From the NCBI GenBank assembly GCA_021018815.1, contig JAITYX010000003.1:10382501-10446500 (forward strand): a DNA stretch of 64,000 bases. Direction: 5' to 3'. The notes under the pieces were generated by a model that made no database searches, had not been told where the DNA came from, and worked only from the letters and a program-made list of their open reading frames with translations. The first letter of the stretch is position 1; each line of letters begins with the position of its first letter. The position numbers were made by a program, and so were the translations under genes. This document shows positions 44,707 to 56,289 of this stretch, one piece after another. This DNA comes from Talinum fruticosum. Taxonomy: Eukaryota; Streptophyta; Magnoliopsida; Caryophyllales; Talinaceae.

Positions 44707-47700
44707 TGTAGACACCTAAACCGTGTCGTCTTTTATCTCTTATATTATGTATTTTGTTCTGTTGGCCCGATGATAAAAATTACGAGTCCTGTTTGAGGAT
44801 TTGGATCTCGGTCGTGATCGATTGGTGCGACATAAGCCGATAAACCATAAAGAACCCCTAACACTAATTAAATAGCCTTTTGCCTTGGGTTGGTCCACAA
44901 ATCCCCTTTTCTTTTAGGCGATCCAAGAACCGGGTCAAGCCTTAAGAGAAAGCGAGTCCGAGTCGTGTTCAGGGAAATTCTAAGTTCAGAATACTGCATT
45001 TTTCTTTTGTCCAATCGGACAAGGAACCGAAGACATGAAGACAGCGTGTTTTGCTCGAGAATCCTATTATAGCACGAAAGGGAGCAAGACCCAGTAACGA
45101 CGCCGTATGGCAAATGCTCCCAACCCGGGATCCGGTTCTATCCAGTTTTTCCCTTCATTTTCTAGATCGATTTTTAGCTTGTTACGCTTCAGTTTGTATG
45201 GCTACCTAATCAAAAAGCCTAGGTCATTTATGACCTAACTTTTCCCTATAAATAGAAAGCTTAAGGTCTCATTTTAATAATGGCTTCTTCCTATGCGTCA
45301 TGTTGTTGAAGTTTGATTAAGAGCTACTGAATATTCAATTATTCTTATCTCTTGGTCTCCCTTCGACTAATCATCCCTATTCTACTACATTTAAATCCTA
45401 ACACCCCATCGGTTACTATAGGAACAACGTCCGGCCGGGGCCCGCCGAACTTCTCCACTTGTGTCGGATCTCTTTTTAAAGATTGATTTTGATGATGGTT
45501 TTAAAAAGTTGATTTTAGAATGTGGGGATGAACCTTTTATTAAGATTTTCGAATTTTATTAAATCTTATTTAAAGCTAATTAAGTAATGTTGAATGGTGG
45601 TTTTATTAACTTTTATTTTAGAAATTACTTTAAGTCTCGGGATACTATCACCTAATTGAAAGATAAATTAAATTAGGGTTCTAGATCTGCAGTGAGGTTT
45701 TAGGGCCGATTGGTGTGAAAACACCGATCCGAGCCGAAGCCGCCACGGCCGATCCCATGGTGTAAGCGATGACCTGTACCATGGGAGGCCGGCGTCGGGT
45801 AGAGACCAGGGCTGAGAAATCATCCTCGGCCTTTGCCATGGTTGGCAGATTAGGAGCCCTAAAATTTTTATCCTATAGTTAGAAAGAAGGCTGAGATGCA
45901 ATTGAGTGGAAGTAAAGTAAAAGAGGAGTCACCGAGTAAGTTTTAGGAAAGAAAAACTAACAAAAACAAATACAAATTTTCTCTTCCAATCTTAGTATGA
46001 GAGAATTAAGACAAGAAGAGGCTAAAAATGACTCCATTGGTCTTTGAACCGAGAGTCGATTTAGAGGTGAGGGTACAAAACGTAGGGACAAACCCTCTCA
46101 TTCCGCCCGTCCGAAAACGGCCATTACTAGTTCGAGTTGTGAATTAAAATAATGTAAAATACAAGCAAGCAACAACATGCGATAAAGCATTAAAGCAACT
46201 AAAACATAACTAAGGAAAACGATAAAGGTAGAAAGTAAAGAAAGCAATAAAGAAAGTAAAAGCGAAAAGAAAAGAAAAGCGAGAAATAAAAGAGATTACA
46301 TCGGTCGGCAAGAAACTAAAAGCGAAACATCTCAAATCCACAATACGGAAAGCAATAAAAGAATAAAAATAAATAAACCATTGTGAAAAGTGCATCTATG
46401 CCTTCGAGGTTGTTCCACTTGCTAATCCGGATCTCTTGATGCGACGATGGTGATTGAAGAGGCTTTTTATGAGATGTTGTGGAGGTAGGTCAGGCGATAT
46501 GTGACTAATGGAGTTTGGGGATCGGATGTATGGAGTATGTTGGAAGTAGAGAAGGAATAGGCTGAAAAGGGACCACGAGGTTAGAATACGGAATGGAGTA
46601 TTCGGTAACTCTTAAGCAAATTTTAGCAGAGTAACATTGAGGGTTGAGCCATTTAGGTGGAATGCGGCACCGTGATAGTAAGGCAGGAAGCCATGTGGGA
46701 ATGAGAGCTAAGGCTCTCTATTTATAGGGAGAGGTTAGGTCAAGGGATTACCTAGAGTTAGGTCTCGGCCAGCCGTCCGAAGCGAGCAAAATAAACCGGG
46801 CCAAGATCAAAGTGATAAGACCGGATAAAGCAAAGGATTGAACTGGATAGAATTGGGTAAATGAAGGAAGTCCGGCACCAGACCAACTCGTGCACACCTA
46901 GGGTTTTGTGCCCTAGCCTTGTCTCGAAGGGAGTCTACGGGGCAAAATGTAGCATTCCATTTATGGTTTCTAGAAGGCAGGCGTCAGCCATGTGAGCTTA
47001 CCAAAAATAGAAAGTTTTTATTTTTGGCAAGTATCCATTTTTGGTAGGTTTTCATTTTTGGTAGGTTGCAACTTTGATGTGACATGCATGCTCCTAGTCT
47101 CGGGTGGACTATCTTGGAACCAAAACGCAGCACTTTGATGCTTCGATCATGAAATACGGCATTTCACGTTGTCTTGAGGTCTTCAACTCCTTGTCCGGTT
47201 AGACTAAAGTGAAAAGTAGTATTACGAGCCTGGAATTTCCGATGCGCAATAATGGACTCTGTTATCTCCGAAGGTTTAACCCGGTTTTGGATCGTCCGAA
47301 AGAAAAGGGGATTTTTGGATTGACTCAAGGGAGAAGGCTATTTATGTGGTGTTGGGAGTTCTTTGTGGTTTGCTGGCTTCTATCACATCAATTAGACACG
47401 GTCTAAGATCCAAATCCTCAAATAGGATTCGGATTATCATCATTAGGGCCAACAAACAAAAAGTAGAGAAAAGGACAACACTTTTTAGGTGTCTACTTGT
47501 TACACACGTCTTTCCACTTATCTCCCAAAAACTCATAAAAATCCAATCTCGTTACCATCGTCATGCTCAAAAGACACGTTCGAGATCCGGATCGGCAGGT
47601 GTGACAACCTGAGGGCGCTAGATTCACTTTTTCAACTTCTTACGGTTTATTTATTTCGTGATTTTATCGCTTTCAATATTATGAAGACGTCGTAATGTAG

Positions 47701-48580
47701 TCCTTTTAGTTTATCGATTTTGTTTCTTTTCATTTTCGTTTTCTTTCTTTATCGCTCTCTTTATCGTTTTTCATATCTACTTTTATTGCTTTCAATATCA
47801 TGTTTTGTTGCTTTTAATTCCGTATTGCATGTTGTGTTTTTGTGTTTAATATGTTATTTAAACTCGCTACTCAAACTAGTAAAGGCCGTCTTCGGACGGG
47901 CGGAGCGAAAGGGTTTATCCCTACATTTCGTACCCTCGCCCCGAATTCGATTCTCGGTTCTAGACCGATGGAGTCGATTTTAACCTCTTTCAACTTACTT
48001 TTCCCATACTAAGATTAGAAGAGCATTTATTTATTTTATTTTATTTTTGTTAGTTTTTATTCTCAAAAAGCGGTCGACGACTCCTATTTTGATTTTAATT
48101 CTCTTATTTTGCTTCTCACCTTTTCTGTCTAAATAATAAAAGAAAAGGGGTTTTGGATCTGCCAGCCGAGGCTAGAGCCGAGGTTGCTACCTCGGTTGTG
48201 GCCCTTGGCCGGCGCCGCTAACCACTAGGTGCTAGCGAAAGCCAGCAGCGAGTGGTCGGCGAGGTGAGGCTTGGGTTCAAACCGGTGTTTTCACACCAAT
48301 GTGGCCCTAAAGCCTCACGGCGGATTCAGCAAACCCTAGTTTTCTTTATTTTTGAGTTAAGAAATAATAGTAATTTCTAAAGTAAAATAATTAATAAAAC
48401 CGCCACTCAATCTGATTTAATTCATTTTAACTTGATTTATAAAATTCAAAAATCTTAATAAAAGGTTATCCCTAATTTATAATAAACTTCCAAAACCATC
48501 TTCAAAATCATTCTCCAAGAAAGAGACCCAACATTCGTGGGGAAGCTCGGTCGCGAGGACCCGCGGCGATGGTTCCTACA
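44707..48580 (+). repeat. Tat 3' LTR, split by a nested inverted solo LTR
   Basis: Starts TGTAGACACCTAAACC at 44707, runs to 45416, and resumes after the nested LTR at 47499/47504 to end GGTTCCTACA at 48580. Continuity is shown by aligning with the nested copy: CATCGGTTAC (to 45416) joins ACACGTCTTTCC (47504). The TATA box CTATAAATAGAAAG is at about 45246-45258. The 3' part (47600-48580) holds the GGATCGGCAGGTGTGACAAC and CGGTGTTTTCACACCAATG blocks shared with 45417-46450 and 59914-61274. The unsplit length would be about 1.8 kb. Confidence 0.7.
45417..47498 (-). repeat. Inverted solo LTR of the same Tat family
   Basis: About 2.08 kb. On the minus strand it starts AGTAGACACCTAAA near 47497 and ends GTTCCTATA at 45417. 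The TATA box CTATAAATAGAGAG is at about 46716-46729. GTTAC flanks both sides (45412-45416 and 47499-47503, with a one-base uncertainty at the LTR edge), a target duplication. No internal region, PBS or PPT. With the host LTR it makes a long imperfect inverted repeat centred near 47500. Confidence 0.7.
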
Positions 48581-48930
48581 CCAATTTGTAACTCTTTCTT
48601 CATAATTAAACCAAACATGGTCAAAATTGTCTTAGCTTGAGTTGCTTTCAACTTCTCCTATTCTCCCTTTCCACTCAGCTGGTTCTTCACATCCCGAAAC
48701 CGAGATGAGGGGTCTAAATCCTTGCTAGTAGTGGCTGAAGGTGGAGTATCTCCAAAGCCGAGATAGCTTGTTCTTATTGGACTGAGCTAAACAAGGCCAA
48801 GAGTGTCAAGACTTGAGCCGCAACCAGGTTCTTCTATATTACCTTAGCCTTCAGCTCGTTTTGAGCTTTCATAAGGCTGAGCTGAACTTGAAATTCATTG
48901 GCCTTGACTAAAGCTGGAGAAAATCTCCAT
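48581..48930 (-). other. Unassigned stretch with a short Lys/Gln-rich frame
   Basis: Between the Tat LTR end and the LINE. The minus strand gives VKANEFQVQLSLMKAQNELK (about 48850-48920), a possible coiled-coil piece that I cannot place. Otherwise I see nothing. Confidence 0.3.
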
Positions 48931-50690
48931 GAACATCATTCCTAATCCTATCTAAACTTTTATGGGCACACATCCACCTAATCATCTACATCTATGCACT
49001 CCACATTCTTTGGAATTAAGTCTTCTTGATTGTTTAATATTCTGTCTTATACAACAACGCTGGTCTAACAATCATCTAATAAACTTTTCCCTTTAATCTA
49101 ATTGCAACCTTTTTATCACACGAGCACTCCTGAAACATTCTTTAATGTGTCCATCCTACTTTGATACGTTGGCTAGTGTCTTTATCAACATCCCCTTTCT
49201 TAAATAATGGAGCCCAAGTATTTGAACTTCTCTACCTTTGGTATTGCCACACCACCAATGTTAATTGTTTCTTCTTTATCTCCTTCCCTTCCACCAATTT
49301 ACAATTCTTTGACTCGCTTAATTTAAAACCTTTAGATTCAACGGTATCTCTCCATCGCTCAAACCTGTTGTTAACTCCAATCCTAGTCACATTGATGAGA
49401 ATCATATCATCGATGAACAGAGAAAATCAAGGTATGTCATCCTAAATTCCTCTAGTAACCTTATCTATAACAATAGTGAAAAGAAAAGGACTAAGTACTC
49501 GACCCTTTATGGAGCCCAATATTAATAGGAAAAGAATTTGTATCCCCCTTGAGGTCCCAAACACTTGTCTTTACACCCTCATATATATCTTTGATAAATC
49601 CAATACACGCAATCGAAACTTCTTTATTCTCAAAGCACTTTCATAACACCTCCTATGGTACCCTATCATAGGTTTTTCTACATCAATAAATACCATATGA
49701 AGATCCTTTTTTTATCCCTATCTAATTCCATGAGTCTTTGTAGCGGATAAATAGCTTACGTAGTAGACTTTCCTCCCATACAGCGAAATTGATTTTCAAA
49801 ACTTCAAATATTTTTCCTTAACTTGCTCTATATCACCCTTTTCCTTAACTTCACGAGTGTGACTAAGTAGTTTTATACCTCTATAGTTATCGCAATCCTG
49901 TATATCACCCTTATTCTTATGTAAAGGGATGACTATACTAGTTCTCCATTCACAAAGCATCGTTGCAGTCTTCAAAGTAACAGATAAATAAATTATTTAA
50001 GCAACTTAGTTCCTCTTCCCTCAAACACCTCTAAATTTGCACGGGAATATCCGAGCCAACTGCTTTTCTAATCTTCATCTTCCTTAAAGCTTCTCTAATC
50101 TCGCCCTTAGTGATATGTTGATACAACCTAAAGTTTTGTTGTCTCATGTGACACGCTTGCTCGCCACCTTTGAAATCCTTAATTTGTTCAGCGTTGAAGA
50201 GCTTATAAAAGTATCTTCCCTATATTTGCTTTATTTTAACCTCCTCAATCGGGACCTTATAGTCTTCATCCTTGATACACCTTTCATTTGCCAAGTTACT
50301 TGTCCTTCTTTCCTAGCCCTTGTTAGCTTGAAGACTTCCTTATCTTCTTCCCTAGTCTCAAATTTCTAATATAACCTCTCATATGCTTTGTATTTTTGTT
50401 GTAGTCACTACTATTTTAGCTATCTTGTTTGCAATGTTGTATCTAACTTTGTTAGCCTCCTTTTGTCCATATTACTACCATTTACTGAAGCCCTATGTGC
50501 ATCTTGTTTTCATTTGACTTTCTCTTTTACCTCATCATTCCACGACCAAGCTGGTTTTATACCACCACCACCCCTGTTTAGAAACTCCTAATACTTCCTT
50601 AACCGATCTCCTAATGCAATCCGCCTTGGAGAACCTAAACATAAACATTCCCGAGTTTTGTAACTTACTTAACGGACCTATCATCCAAAT
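48925..50690 (-). pseudogene. RTE-type LINE reverse transcriptase remnant
   Basis: Non-LTR retrotransposon ORF on the minus strand, 3' portion. In order: WSWNDEVKEKVK (about 50530-50560), TRARKEGQVTWQMKGVSRMK (about 50270-50330), WRTSIVIPLHKNKGDIQDCD (about 49900-49955), NYRGIKLLSH, LHMVFIDVEK (about 49685), the catalytic box FIDD in place of FADD/YADD (49401-49422), [18 protein letters not shown] (about 49305-49365), the RIKVGWTH block (about 49150) and MWSA with RWMCAHKSLDRIRND (about 48940-48985). The endonuclease domain is not seen. Stops and frameshifts show it is dead. Confidence 0.8.
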
Positions 50691-51004
50691 TTTTGCAAAT
50701 GCTAATTGCTCCTCTGTACTATCTCTGCGTGAAATTTGCCTTAAGGAAGCTAAGCCTTCTTACTTACGGTCTTTTATGACAAGAGTTGTCTAACTTACGG
50801 TGTTACATGTTCAAATATTCCAAATATTCCATACTGTATATAATAGAATTAAATCCTTGTTAATTACTTTTTAAAATTCTTTTTAATTCTTTTGTGTTTA
50901 ACTTCTAATGACATCATATAGAAGTATATGCTTCTTCGAAATTCATGTTACTTGTTATTGTTAACGTTAAAAATCGGAGATGTCTATTATGAATTTTAAA
51001 TCAT
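50691..51004. other. AT-rich spacer, nothing recognised
   Basis: Sequence between the LINE 5' side and the CACTA terminus. No open frame, repeat or motif that I can support. Confidence 0.6.
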
Positions 51005-51510
51005 CACTACTACAAGAATAGTTATTAACAATGATTATAAATGACATTTAACAATGGTTGACCACCGTTTTTTAGGTGTGCGTTGTTTAAAGTCGGTACC
51101 TTTTAACAACGATTCTTATAATAATAGTTCTATAAAACAAGCTGTTGTCAAAGGTCGAAATATGAGAACAGTTCTTATAATAACGTTTGTTAAAAGTCAT
51201 GTCCAAACCAGATCTAATAACAATGATTCTCTTGTAGTTAAAGACACTTATAACAATGCTTGTGAAACCGTTGTTATAGGTGAGTACTATTACGATTGTT
51301 GTTATTGATAATTGTTGTTAAATCTAGCGCATAACCACTTATAACAATGGTTCCATTATAGAATCATTGTCATAGGTTATAAATATGACAACGGTTATTT
51401 TAGTAACCGTGCTGAAAACCTTGATCAAACCAAGTCTAGTAACAACGGTTAGACTTATAATAACGGTTGTTTGAACAACCATTGTTGAAAGTCTGTTTTC
51501 TTTTCCTGTC
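51005..51510. repeat. CACTA terminal inverted repeat and subterminal repeats
   Basis: TIR at 51005-51021. Then many copies in both orientations of TTATAACAACGGTT-like units (for example about 51105, 51195, 51260, 51340, 51400, 51440 and 51475). Such arrays bind the element's own transposase in known CACTA systems. Confidence 0.75.
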
Positions 51511-51515
51511 AGCCA

Positions 51516-51518
<3 letters not shown>

Positions 51519-51559
<41 letters not shown>
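51519..51559. repeat. (AT)n microsatellite
   Basis: About 20 AT dinucleotides between the subterminal array and the 3' side of the ULP1 gene. Confidence 0.9.
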
Positions 51560-51562
<3 letters not shown>

Positions 51563-51721
51563 CGGCTTTTTGTTGAAGCAACAACAAACTGAAATTACCA
51601 TCAATATCATTTCATTTAAAAAAGAGTTATTTACAATCACAAATATATACCTCAAAATGCTTACAAGTAACTAAAAACAAAATAATATATAAATATAAAG
51701 GTGTATAGTCTAGCTAACTAC

Positions 51722-52700
51722 GAATTGACTGATTTTTCTCGAAATTCGTACACAAACTTCATCCACCCGTCTCGGAGCTCTTCGATTTTGGCTTTTGGAT
51801 ATGGGATGGGGGCTTCTTTTCGGAAGAAACTGCAACCAATACTTGTAACATAAAAATATTTAGATCAAGTCCAAGTACCGAAAACATATCCCAATCACCA
51901 AAATTTAAATTTAGTAAAAATTGTAAATAAGGATGGTTGGAAGTACCGGTCTTCGATTGGACTTAGAATCATCAAAATCCGAATATATCACAATTTAATT
52001 CATGTATTGTACAATATAAAAGCCACACTCCACGTTCCCGATTGCTTGTGGTTGTGTATAGATAATGCATACATTAGTAGGTACATAATAAGGAATTTAG
52101 CAGAAAAAACTAATTCTTCAAAGCTAAGTAAGAAAACCTCAACCTAATGTTAACAACATATGCTTCTTTAAGGTCTTCTCCATGGCTTTTCGGCCCTCCT
52201 TTGCAATTTAAACTCGGATAGCACTATATATGGTAAAAAATTAAAATTATCATGTACTACAAATATATCCATAAAGGCATACATTAAAATGGAAGCATAG
52301 TTAAATGAAAATTAAGGGAACTCAGCTCTAGATAATGCACATAATTTCTTCTCAAACACTCACGGATCCACCTAGAGGATCGAGCCAATAAGCCATGCCA
52401 CACCACGGGAAAATGGCGGTGAGTATCTAGTGATGACTTCAGCGACACAAACAACTTCAAAAAACAAGAACATGTAATAACAAATTTGTAGGTTAATTAA
52501 TTAGGTTTGAGCACGTACTTCTCAATGAATGGTGCCAAATAACATGGCTTTCTCATCCGCATCATTAGGTTGCATATGAAATTAGATCTCTTATCAAACA
52601 TCCGACCTACGATTGGATCGCTTTGGGCCAACCAAAATCGACGGACTCGTTGCCCATGGTACGAGTCAGGTCGTATAACCACCTACTACATATTAAATTT
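51722..52700 (-). pseudogene. CACTA-encoded ULP1-like (C48) cysteine protease, split in exons
   Basis: SUMO-protease-type domain common as the second gene product of plant CACTA elements. Minus-strand exons: NFICNLMMRMRKPCYLAPFI (about 52520-52600); HH-stop-ILTAIFPW with the catalytic His (about 52400-52435), where the expected Trp codon is TAG; MAYWLDPLGG with the catalytic Asp (about 52375-52405), followed by GTGAGTG as a likely splice donor; PQAIGNVECGFYIVQYM with catalytic Gln and Cys (about 52005-52058); and a C-terminal exon FRKEAPIPYPKAKIEELRDG (about 51770-51830) with WMKFVYEF. All catalytic residues are visible; the single stop after His suggests recent loss. Confidence 0.75.
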
Positions 52701-53239
52701 TAAGTAGTTACAAATAAAATTTAAAGTAAATTCGAGGGAACATATGGGTAACTCACATAATGTTGGTCATAATACCAGGTTATGCCAAGCTCCTCTATGT
52801 TACGTGAACTACAATATGTCATCCTACAAAACTATGACGTCTTTGTCTCCTTCTCCGTCATACCCCAACACTAAAGCTCATGTTGTGAGCATGAAAACTA
52901 CATTCAAATCCCATCCATTGACCAAATCGCGTGAGATATGCATTCCATTCATAAGTAGGTTAGAGAACATCGGGTTCGGCACCTGATTGCTCCGTCTTCG
53001 ACTACTAATTGACTTCACAAGCTTCTAACTAGGACCTGACTTTGTAGGCTTCGGATCGGGAGCTAACTTTGCGGTCTTCGACTAGGAGCTAACTTTGTAG
53101 CCTTCTTCGGATGATCGGCTCTTCCAAGGTCATAACACATAGGACGATACGAATTATAGTTGATAGGTCATATTAATAAATTTGACAACGATTAATTGAA
53201 TTGACTAGTTTTAAATTTAAAATAATATCCTCAAATCAC
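52701..53239 (-). other. Middle of the CACTA gene, poorly resolved
   Basis: Minus frames such as NPMFSNLLMNGMHISRDLVN (about 52905-52980) probably belong to the linker between the transposase and ULP1 regions. The plus frame at 52744-52986 is its shadow. At 53010-53115 there are three tandem variants of AGCTAACTTTGTAGGCTTCGG (about 35-bp period). Confidence 0.4.
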
Positions 53240-54600
53240 TGAGGATGACCAAACCCTTGGGCCAACAAAAAAATTATTTATCACTTCTTCAACAATATGC
53301 AAATGGGTTGAAGGGATTGATAATTGATAATCACCATTCCCTTACGTAACTTCTTTTATCGTCACCTTAACTTGATCCTCCAAGAGTGGTGCCCCATGAA
53401 CAAGGGAACCTAGCTTACGGGGTTGAATAACGGCCTTATCCAGAATGTGATCAAGAGGAGGGTGATGAGAAGGTACGATGTAGTGGATTGGCTGCAGAAG
53501 AATTAGCATAACAATTACAAACGTGCATAGCATGTCTTATCCGAAACAACAAAACCTAATAAAATCAACTAACACGAAGGCCATTCCTTGAACGAAGAGA
53601 AAACATAAACTACGAACAATCCCGGAGAAAAACGGATAGAGTTTCCCCTAAAAGGTTAATATTTTCTTAGGAAAACGACCCTCGGCCATAAAAAGACACA
53701 CAAATATTGTACAGTCACTCAACAGACCGCATGCTAGAGTTCCATCATAACCCAAAGTACACCATTGATTCAAAAAAGCATATGTAATAACAACGAAAGA
53801 AAAACATGCATCATATGTCATATCAAATCATAGCTCAACCACATATCCAAATTATATACACCATTAACTCAACGATCACTAGCCTGATTTCCAAATCAAG
53901 CATTCATTGAAAGTTAAACCTAGTTGAAAAACATGCATTCGATAGCAAATCATACCTTGTCTCGTTGATTCGTAATCGTCGTCGAGTGAGCTTGCTTTCC
54001 CATTCGCTTGTGTATGTGTTGTGGGTTCACCCTTATGTAGGGCTTCCAAGTTCGGTGGCTGCATGCCCATCTTGGAGAAATATTCCATGAAAAGGGTCAT
54101 CACCTCGGACTTCACTTGCCTTCAAATGTCGGTCATGAAACGGTTTCTCATTTCGAAAAAGAGTGCCTGGACGTTGAGCGAGGTGGAACTACTGTTATGC
54201 TTCTTTCTAACCCCAAAATGTTGAATAATACCCACATAGCTACCAATAGTCAAACACGATCGGGATGCTCATCCCTTTCTAGCGCCAAGGCTAGGTTTTC
54301 TTTCCTCCGGTGTTGTCGACTTCAAAAGTCAACTTTCGTGACAACAACTCGTGTAAGAAGGAAAGAAATTGTCATTATATATTTCCTACTAACCATTTAT
54401 GCATGAATGTAACTAATTATTAATGAAACTCACCATTTAATGAACAATAGATTCGGTTTCCGAGTGTGATGAAGGTGTCATCTTTCCTCTTTCTTTCTTC
54501 AACCCATAACTCGTCCATATTGATAGTAATCAGCGAAGGTTCTATGATGGCACCTTCACCAGCTTCATTTCGAAGTTATTCAAGCTTCGGTTAAATAACT
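53240..54600 (-). pseudogene. En/Spm-type plant transposase (transposase-24-like) region
   Basis: Minus-strand frames: MDELWVEERKRKDDTFITLG (about 54465-54520), GDDPFHGIFLQDGHAATE-like sequence around 54060-54110, and KSEVMTLFMEYFSKMGMQPP (54055-54115) with NLEALHKGEP. The downstream frame RKLGSLVHGAPLLEDQVKV (about 53365-53430) leads to a WPKGLV block (about 53255). Order and motifs fit the Ptta/En/Spm transposase followed by the beta-rich linker of CACTA ORF2. Exon boundaries are not resolved. Confidence 0.65.
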
Positions 54601-55600
54601 TCTCGTTCACACTTGTGTATCCCCTATGGGACATGACATAGGGATACACATTACAATTAATCCTCTTCCGGTTGGCTTGACTTAGGGCTCGTAGAAGTAC
54701 ACATTTTTAGATTACAACATTGCTTCAATAAAATGTAATAAAAAGAATGCTAAATCAATTGTAAACATTTTTAAAATGCAACAATATATGTAACGAGAAA
54801 AAGCAGTATGAGTGTTGAATAACCCAAAAGTCTTCGATATTGACTCATTCTTTGAATGCATTCTATTCATCCTCCTTGATCTCCCTTATCTTGTATATAT
54901 AAGTTTAAAGTAAGTTAGTTTGGAACAATCTCCATTAATCCGAAGTCTGGAGAGAGCGTCTTCGATTTGACCAACGAGAAGACTATATCGTCCACTACTG
55001 ATCAAAATGTTTTCCGAAACACGAGAACGACATGCATTAGTATTAATACATGTACACTAATCATATAAGCATTAGTATAAGAAACTTATACCAAGACAAC
55101 GAGTCCAAACGTTTTCTCGAGCGAGTCCGGTACTTCTCGCCAATGACCAAGGGTGACCGGTATTTACGTATGGGCTACGAGAACCTACATAGCTATTAAA
55201 ACAAGCTCTCTCCGACCAAGGGCATTACCGGTGTTTTAGCATCAAACGATTTTCATTGCTACGTGCCAACTTCTCCTTTTTCGACCTCTTGTCTTCTTCG
55301 TAACATTAGATAAAGATGTAGAAGAAGTGCCCTGCTAATCCATTGTAACCTGAAGAAGGATACATAAAGGATTTTTAGTGCTTTTACTCTAACCATTCAT
55401 ACACTTAGGAGCACCCTAAACTCCAAATTCTAACCATTCCTTCATTTAGTTTAGGTTAGTCGACTCTTATAATATGCGTACACATATGTACGACATGAAG
55501 AGAATGTAAACCCTGAATTGTAACCCTAAACTGTCTATACACTCACATATAGCTTAGTCCTACAAAATGAACCTAAACCCTAAACCGTAAACCATAATGC
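54601..55600 (-). other. CACTA internal sequence with weak coding traces
   Basis: No reliable frame. Around 54660-55300 the sequence looks like intron/exon mosaic of the same minus-strand gene. 55500-55600 has degenerate telomere-like CCCTAAA units (AAACCCTAAACCGTAAACC), not a real telomeric array. Confidence 0.35.
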
Positions 55601-56095
55601 TTTCTTTAACCGTTTGTCGGCATTTGTCAAAATTTCAAACATATTTAAAAACTACTAAACAAAAAGAGAGAGAAATGTCGTTGTTGCTCAAAGTAAACAC
55701 TACACCCTAAACTATCAATTTTTCTTTCAACGTTTCTCATCATTTACCAACCCACTTCTGAATATCTCTAATATTTCAACAATTCAAAACGAATAACAAA
55801 AACAGAGACAAGTGTCATCATTGCTCAAAGTAAACCCTAAACCCGAATAATAAAATTTTTCTTTCACCGTTTGTCATCATTTACCAAACCCACTTCTGAA
55901 AATGTCATAACATTTCAACAATTCACAATGAACAACAAAAACAGAGACAAGTGTCCTCGGTGCTCGAAGTCAACCATAAACACCGAAAATGAAAATTTTC
56001 CTTCTATAGTTTCTCATAATTTACCAAACCCACATCTCAAAATGTCCAACTTGTGAACAATTGAAAGAAAAAAAAACAGAGACAAGTTTGATACC
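55601..56095. repeat. Tandem repeat of 120-139 bp, four units
   Basis: Units start near 55601, 55721, 55858 and 55997. Each contains TTTCTTTCACCGTTTGTCAT, CATTTACCAAACCCAC, ATTTCAACAATTCA and AACAAAAACAGAGACAAGTG. It sits in the upstream part of the minus-strand CACTA gene. Confidence 0.8.
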
Positions 56096-56289
56096 TAGAA
56101 GCGAGAGAGAGAAAGAGAGAAACAAATGAAGATGTAAGTGGAAGGGGACAATGATAGCGGCGACTAATGACGATGGTAATGGCAATGGAAGTGACCTTGT
56201 CTATGGCATTAGGTTAGAGAGCAGAGCTGAGTGTGAGAAAAAGAGATGAGTGTTTGTGAGAAAAGAGCAAAGAGCAAACGAAATTTTCT
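56096..56289 (-). promoter_or_regulatory. Leader-like region of the CACTA gene
   Basis: On the minus strand: CT-rich, with CTCACACTCAGCTCTGCTC and a TCTCTCTTTCTCTCTCTCGC run. It lies between the subterminal array and the gene body and looks like a plant 5' leader. No TATA box is convincing. Confidence 0.35.

Larger units (their letters stand above)
28691..48580 (+). mobile_element. Tat-type Ty3/gypsy element, 5' truncated, nested
   Basis: In order: pol integrase (28691-29378 and 39697-39900, split by Sirevirus E), a non-coding/repeat region (39901-41340), an antisense ORF (43932-41640, minus), a polypurine tract (about 44689-44701) and a 3' LTR (44707-48580, split by a solo LTR). Integrase residues match the Tat/Ogre lineage rather than Athila. 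The gag, protease, RT and 5' LTR are missing. The arrangement pol > antisense ORF > PPT > LTR links the parts into one element, though 39901-41340 is only circumstantially assigned. Confidence 0.6.

Noticed and set aside
45417..48580. A true palindrome or foldback transposon
   Set aside because: Once the GTTAC duplication and host-LTR continuity are seen, an inverted nested solo LTR explains it.
51519..51559. (AT)n run as an origin or matrix-attachment signal
   Set aside because: A plain dinucleotide microsatellite. Nothing else supports a role.
55500..55600. Interstitial telomeric repeat
   Set aside because: Only a few degenerate CCCTAAA-like units, no continuous array.
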